This document shows positions 59,827-64,000 of a stretch of DNA of 64,000 bases, one piece after another. Both the position numbers and the translations under genes were made by a program. The notes under the pieces are model-generated. The model was not told the DNA's origin and made no database searches. It saw only the letters and a list, made by a program, of their open reading frames with translations. This DNA is from Tsukamurella sputi (GTDB lineage: Bacteria; Actinomycetota; Actinomycetes; Mycobacteriales; Mycobacteriaceae). The DNA is taken from the NCBI RefSeq assembly GCF_007858445.1, contig NZ_VIGV01000003.1, positions 434,001-498,000 of the forward strand, read 5' to 3'. How positions within the stretch are numbered: the stretch's first letter is position 1; each line of letters begins with the position of its first letter.

Positions 59827-61071
59827 ATGGACTTCTCGTACAGCCCCCGCCTCCGCGAGCTCAAGGACCGCGCCCGCGTCCTCACCGAGCAGATCTACCC
59901 GTTCGAGCTCGAGTGCGAGCAGAACAACGGACTCTCCGCCGAGTCGCACGCCGTGATCAAGCAGGCCGTGCTCGACGCCGGACTGCAGGCGATCAACACC
60001 CCCGTCGAGTTCGGTGGCGCCGGCCTGACGGTGCTGGAGCAGGTGGTGGTGCAGGAGGAGCTCGGCAAGCTCACCAACGCCCTGTGGGACGCCGTGTGGC
60101 GGCCCGCCAACCCCCTGACCCACGCCACTCCCGAGCAGCGCGAGCGCTACCTGGTGCCCGGCGCGCGCGGCGACCGCCGCGATGCCGTCGCGATCACCGA
60201 ACCCGATGCGGGATCGGACTTCTCGGCCGCGTCGACGACCGCCACCCCCGACGGCCGCGGCGGCTACTTCCTCAACGGCACCAAGTGGTTCGTCACCGTC
60301 GGCGACGTCGCGGACTACTTCATCGTGCTCGCCAACGTCGAGCCCGACCACGCTCCCACGATGTTCCTCGTCGACAAGGACACCCCCGGGATCACCTGCG
60401 TCAAGGTGCCCCGCTTCACCCACACCTTCGTGTACGAGCACCCTGAGTTCACCTTCGAGGACGTGCACGTGGGCGCCGATGCGGTGCTCGGCCCGGTGGG
60501 CGGCGGCCTCGACCTGACCCGCGACTGGTTCACCGAGGAGCGCCTGATGATCGGCGCGCGCACCATCGGCGCGGCCGAGCGCGCACTCAAGCTGGCCGCC
60601 GAGTGGGCGTCGGAGCGCCGGGTGGCCGGCGGGCAGCCCCTGATCGAGCAGCAGCTCATCCAGGGCATGATCGCCGACTCGGTGGCCGACATCATGACCA
60701 ACCGGGCCCTGACCCACCAGGTGGCCTGGGAGTTCGACCAGGCCGATCCGAACGATCCCGTACAGCGGAAGACGCTGCACGCCAAGGCCGCCACGGTCAA
60801 GCTCGCCTCGTCCGAGGCCTCGAACCGCGTGGTGGATCGGTGCGTGCAGATCTTCGGCGGGCGCGGTTACATCCGCGAGTACCCGGTCGAGCGCCTGTGG
60901 CGCGAGCTGCGTGTGGACCGGATCTGGGAGGGCACCTCCGAGATCCAGCGGCTGGTGATCGCCAACGAGGTGCGCAAGCGCGGCCTGGACAAGCTGCTCG
61001 CGTTCGCCGACGCATCGTCGGATTTCGGGACCGACGGGGCCGAGCTCGCCGCCGCCGTCGCGGCGCTGTAG
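59827..61071 (+). CDS. Acyl-CoA dehydrogenase
   Basis: This 414-residue flavoprotein has the FAD/substrate block AITEPDAGSDFSAAST, the LNGTKWFVT strand, and late FGGRGYIREYPVERLWRELRVDRIWEGTSEIQRLVIANEV. The glutamate-like catalytic region (IWEGTSEIQ) is present. It introduces a double bond into the CoA ester made by the preceding ligase. A GAAGGG sequence lies 11 bases before the ATG. It follows the ligase after 56 bases, still on one transcript probably. Confidence 0.9.
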   Translation: MDFSYSPRLRELKDRARVLTEQIYPFELECEQNNGLSAESHAVIKQAVLDAGLQAINTPVEFGGAGLTVLEQVVVQEELGKLTNALWDAVWRPANPLTHATPEQRERYLVPGARGDRRDAVAITEPDAGSDFSAASTTATPDGRGGYFLNGTKWFVTVGDVADYFIVLANVEPDHAPTMFLVDKDTPGITCVKVPRFTHTFVYEHPEFTFEDVHVGADAVLGPVGGGLDLTRDWFTEERLMIGARTIGAAERALKLAAEWASERRVAGGQPLIEQQLIQGMIADSVADIMTNRALTHQVAWEFDQADPNDPVQRKTLHAKAATVKLASSEASNRVVDRCVQIFGGRGYIREYPVERLWRELRVDRIWEGTSEIQRLVIANEVRKRGLDKLLAFADASSDFGTDGAELAAAVAAL

Positions 61072-61079
61072 GGCGCGTC

Positions 61080-61850
61080 GTGACGGACACTGCCGGCACC
61101 GTCGAGGTGACCTCCGTGGAGGGGGTGGCGACCGTGATCCTGCGGCGCGAGCGCAAGCGCAACGCGCTCTCGCTGCACATGGAGTCCGAGCTCCTCGCCG
61201 CCCTGCACTCGCCCGAGGTCGAGAAGGCGGACGTGATCGTGGTGACCGGCGGCCCGGCGGTGTTCTCCGCCGGCGCCGACGTGACGGAGCTGCGGGAGAT
61301 GAACCCGCGGGCCATCGCCGATTACTACCGCGCCTCGGGTGCGGTGTACGAGGTGTTCGCGAACCTGCGGCAGCCGACCGTCGCCGCGATCGCGGGCTAC
61401 TGCCTGGGCGGGGGCCTCGAGCTGTCACTGGCGGCGGACATCCGGGTCGCCTCGGAGGACGCCGTGTTCGGCTTCCCCGAGACCTCGATCGGGATCCTGC
61501 CCTCGTCGGGCGGCGTCACCCGGTTCGGCCGGGTGGTCGGCGCCGGCCGGGCACGGGATCTCATCCTGCGCGGCCGCAGGTTCGGCACCGTCGAGGCCGA
61601 GCGGATGGGGCTAGTGACCGAGGTGACCGCCCCCGGCGAGGCCGTGGACGGCGCGCTGCGAGTTGCGCGCGAACTGTCCGGATTCTCCTCTCTCGCACTG
61701 CAGTACACCAAGCAGGCGCTGGACGTGGCCGCGGATGCTCCGCAGCACGCCGCGCTCGTGGTGGAACGACTCGCGTACGCGGCGCTCAGCGTCGCCGACG
61801 ACCAGCCCGGTGACCGGGCGGACCAACGGCTGCGGCCGCACGAAAGGTAG
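61080..61850 (+). CDS. Enoyl-CoA hydratase/isomerase family protein
   Basis: This 256-residue crotonase-fold protein has VFSAGADVTELREM near residue 65 with the oxyanion-hole glycine, and YCLGGGLELSLAADIRVAS near residue 105. The glutamate that acts as base in hydratases appears in the FGFPETSIGILPSSGG block (PET). It would hydrate or isomerise the enoyl-CoA from the dehydrogenase step. The GTG start is eight bases after the upstream stop. A typical C-terminal trimerisation tail follows. Confidence 0.87.
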   Translation: MTDTAGTVEVTSVEGVATVILRRERKRNALSLHMESELLAALHSPEVEKADVIVVTGGPAVFSAGADVTELREMNPRAIADYYRASGAVYEVFANLRQPTVAAIAGYCLGGGLELSLAADIRVASEDAVFGFPETSIGILPSSGGVTRFGRVVGAGRARDLILRGRRFGTVEAERMGLVTEVTAPGEAVDGALRVARELSGFSSLALQYTKQALDVAADAPQHAALVVERLAYAALSVADDQPGDRADQRLRPHER

Positions 61851-61857
61851 GTGGGCG

Positions 61858-63300
61858 ATGAAGTCCACAGGATTGGTCGGTCTGACCGACATGCCCGCCC
61901 GCAAGGGCTTCCTCACCAGGCTCCTCGTCGCGTGTTGCGGCGGGCCCTTCCTCGACGGCTACGTCATGAGCATCATCGGCGTCGCCCTGATCGGCGTGAA
62001 CGCCGAGATGCACCCGAGCAACGTCGAGATCGGGCTGATCGGGGCCGCCGCCCTCATCGGTATCTTCTTCGGCTCGGCCGTGTTCGGCTGCCTCACCGAC
62101 AGGCTGGGCCGCGAGAAGATGTACGCCATCGACCTCACCGTGCTGGTGGGCGCGTGCGCGCTGTCGGTCTTCGTGACGGCGCCGTGGCAACTGATCGTGC
62201 TGCGCTTCGTGATCGGCGCGGCCATCGGTGCCGACTATCCCATCGCGACCTCACTGCTCACCGAGTTCACGCCGAGCAAGCGGCGCGGCATGATGGTCGG
62301 CGCGTCCGCTCTCGCGTGGTCGCTCGGCGCGGTGGCGGCCTACGTGGTCGGTGCGATCGTGATCGCTGCGACGGGCAGCACGTCGCACTGGCGCTGGCTG
62401 CTGGCCTCCGCGGCGATCCTCGGCGTGATCGTGGTGCTGCTGCGCCGCGGCATCCCCGAATCGCCCCGCTGGCTGCTGCAGAACGGCCGCGCCGAGGAGG
62501 CCCGGGCCGTGGCCCGGGAGATCTACGACGTGGACCTGGACGTGCACGCCCCCGTGCCGGTATCGGCGGAGGGGAAGGCGAACCTGCGGTCGCTGCTGCG
62601 CGGCCTCTACGGGCGCCGGCTGCTCATGTGCAGCGCGCTGTACCTCGCCGTGGTGACGCCGCTGTACGCGCTGCTGATGTTCCTGCCGCGGATCCTGGAC
62701 GGCTTCGGCATCTCGGGCGACGGTGCCTCGGGCCTGATCGTCGAGACCGTGATCATCGGCCTGATCGCCGCCGGTTCGGTGCCCGCGATGTTCCTGGTGG
62801 AGCGGTGGGGGCGCCGCCCGCTCACCGTGGTACCGCTCGCGATCATGGTCTTCCCGCTGCTGGGCCTGTGGCTGTGGGCCGACGCGCCGCTGTGGTTCGT
62901 GGTGGTGGCGTTCTGCGTGTACGCGTTCATCTCCGGCGGACCGTCGATCCTGGTGTGGATCTACCCCAGCGAGCTCTTCCCGACGGAGATCCGGGCGTCG
63001 GCCTCGGGCCTGGTCACCGCGATCAGCCGGTTCGGGGCCGCGACGGGGACGTACCTGCTCCCGATGTCCATCGCGGGACTCGGCACCCCGACCACCATGA
63101 TGTTCGGCGCCGTCCTCACCGGTGTGGCCTTCGTGGTGTGCCTGGCCCTCGCTCCCGAGACGAAGGGGCGCTCGCTGGACGCCGCGTCGTCGGGGGAGTT
63201 CCCCGCACAGGCCCGGCCCGCGCCGCAGAAAGAGTCGAAGGAAGCGCCGAAGGGCGCCCACGGGGCCGCATCGAACGACGCGCAGGGCGCCGCCGCCTGA
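61858..63300 (+). CDS. MFS transporter, sugar/aromatic-acid porter type
   Basis: This 480-residue protein has twelve hydrophobic segments and the MFS signatures: DRLGREK after helix 2, PESPRWLL after helix 6, ERWGRRPL after helix 8 and PETKGRSL at the end. The N-terminal FLDGYVMSIIGVAL block recalls the aromatic acid:H+ symporter group as well as sugar porters. As the last gene of an acid-activating operon, it probably imports the carboxylate; a 40-residue Lys/Ala-rich C-terminal tail is extra. The start is seven bases after the hydratase stop. Confidence 0.88.
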   Translation: MKSTGLVGLTDMPARKGFLTRLLVACCGGPFLDGYVMSIIGVALIGVNAEMHPSNVEIGLIGAAALIGIFFGSAVFGCLTDRLGREKMYAIDLTVLVGACALSVFVTAPWQLIVLRFVIGAAIGADYPIATSLLTEFTPSKRRGMMVGASALAWSLGAVAAYVVGAIVIAATGSTSHWRWLLASAAILGVIVVLLRRGIPESPRWLLQNGRAEEARAVAREIYDVDLDVHAPVPVSAEGKANLRSLLRGLYGRRLLMCSALYLAVVTPLYALLMFLPRILDGFGISGDGASGLIVETVIIGLIAAGSVPAMFLVERWGRRPLTVVPLAIMVFPLLGLWLWADAPLWFVVVAFCVYAFISGGPSILVWIYPSELFPTEIRASASGLVTAISRFGAATGTYLLPMSIAGLGTPTTMMFGAVLTGVAFVVCLALAPETKGRSLDAASSGEFPAQARPAPQKESKEAPKGAHGAASNDAQGAAA

Positions 63301-63321
63301 TGGTGCCCGACCCCCGGCCCC

Positions 63322-63350
63322 GGCCCCGGATCGCTCCCGCGGCCGGGGCC
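63322..63350 (+). terminator. GC hairpin between MFS gene and pta
   Basis: GGCCCCGG (63322-63329) pairs with CCGGGGCC (63343-63350) around a 13-base loop, 20 bases after the MFS stop. Position and stability suggest an end of the catabolic operon; there is no T-run. Confidence 0.5.
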
Positions 63351-63433
63351 GCCGGTCGTCCCGGCGCGCGGCACCGTCGGGCGTGGTGAGCGGCGGTGAT
63401 GCCGATGCCGCGCCGGAATGGAATAGTGAACCC

Positions 63434-64000
63434 ATGGTCGCGAGCCCCAAGACGAGCAGCATCTACATCGCGTCCCCGGAGGGGGACACCGGCAAGTCCA
63501 CCATTGCGCTCGGCGCGATGAACCTGCTGACCTCCACCGGCTGGACGATCGGCGTGTTCCGGCCGATCCCACGGTCCACGGGCGAGCAGCGCGACTACAT
63601 CCTGGAACTGCTCATCGAGCAGGCGACAGCGGAGCTCGACTACGACGAGTGCGTCGGCGTGAGCTACGAACAGGTGCACGAGGACCCGGATGCCGCGATC
63701 GCGCAGATCGTCGATCGGTTCCACGCCGTGGCCGACAAGTGCGACTTCGTCCTGGTGCTGGGCTCCGACTACACCGACGTGAGCACGCCGACGGAACTCT
63801 CCTTCAACGCGCGGATCGCGGCGAACCTCGGCTCATCGATCCTGCTCGCGGTCAAGGCGCTCGACCGGACGCCCGAGCAGGTCGTGGCAGTGGCCGAGCA
63901 GTCGATGGCGGAGATCCGGGCCAACCACGCCCACACCGCGTCGATCATCGCCAACCGGTGCGAGCCGCGGCAGCTCGACGCGGTGTGCGAGGCGCTCAAG
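63434..64000 (+). CDS. pta: Phosphate acetyltransferase Pta, N-terminal part (partial)
   Basis: The frame is open from ATG 63434 to the window's edge (189 codons). It shows the N-terminal P-loop-like domain of long Pta proteins: YIASPEGDTGKSTIALGAMNLL at residue 11, GVFRPIPRS, and DFVLVLGSDYTDVSTPTELSFNARIAANLGS. Pta interconverts acetyl-CoA and acetyl-phosphate. In M. tuberculosis pta follows fgd1 and precedes ackA. Upstream, AATAGT lies six bases before the ATG, a weak leaderless -10. Confidence 0.88.
   Translation, partial: MVASPKTSSIYIASPEGDTGKSTIALGAMNLLTSTGWTIGVFRPIPRSTGEQRDYILELLIEQATAELDYDECVGVSYEQVHEDPDAAIAQIVDRFHAVADKCDFVLVLGSDYTDVSTPTELSFNARIAANLGSSILLAVKALDRTPEQVVAVAEQSMAEIRANHAHTASIIANRCEPRQLDAVCEALK

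Overview
The window is high-GC DNA with dense, often ATGA-overlapping genes. It carries an Mce4-type sterol importer, a KstR-type regulator with its operators, an F420-dependent glucose-6-phosphate dehydrogenase and many candidate leaderless promoters. All of this points to a mycolic-acid actinobacterium (Mycobacteriales). The gene mix fits a Tsukamurella-, Gordonia- or Rhodococcus-like genus; the genus is inference, not shown. Every gene-free stretch is shorter than 300 bases.

1-32.3 kb is mostly a sterol catabolism region. At the left edge is the end of an unknown gene. Next come a divergent F420-type oxidoreductase/aldehyde dehydrogenase pair sharing a perfect KstR operator, a giant AfsR/BTAD-type regulator, a DrrAB-type ABC exporter and an ATP-dependent DNA ligase (LigB). 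The core follows: fadE26-fadE27-GMC oxidoreductase-fadD17 (minus strand), divergent from hsd4A-SDR-NTF2 (plus strand); an IclR regulator divergent from hsaG-hsaF; hsaE-fdxD; and a long operon yrbE4A-yrbE4B-mce4ABCDEF-fadE34 with kstR just upstream. Six KstR-like boxes link these units. The proteins would import sterol, shorten its side chain and finish ring degradation to pyruvate and propionyl-CoA.

32.3-39.7 kb holds dTDP-rhamnose genes (rmlB on minus, rmlA-rmlC on plus), an operon of alpha/beta hydrolase, saccharopine-dehydrogenase-like protein and PaaX-like regulator, and a YCII protein beside a frameshifted ECF sigma factor gene.

39.7-48.7 kb holds the most striking locus: a 1302-residue Pls-type (epsilon-poly-lysine-synthetase-like) nonribosomal peptide synthetase, with adenylation and carrier domains, then six membrane segments around three hexapeptide-repeat domains. 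Its adenylation pocket reads as lysine-like. An M1 zinc aminopeptidase, a GNAT acetyltransferase and a GntR/membrane-protein operon with paired operators sit downstream; an HSL-family esterase and a TIMP-like secreted protein follow on the other side.

48.7-55.9 kb holds ankyrin lipoprotein, deaminase, MerR regulator, VOC protein, ABC exporter, SpoIID-domain protein, F420-dependent glucose-6-phosphate dehydrogenase (fgd1) and a NUDIX hydrolase. 55.9-63.3 kb is a carboxylate or acyl-CoA catabolic operon (SDR, ADP-forming CoA ligase, acyl-CoA dehydrogenase, enoyl-CoA hydratase, MFS transporter) divergent from its TetR regulator, with symmetric candidate operators between. The window ends inside pta; fgd1 and pta are neighbours in Mycobacterium tuberculosis, so this block looks inserted between them. 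Functions are read from protein motifs and recalled families; no database search was run.
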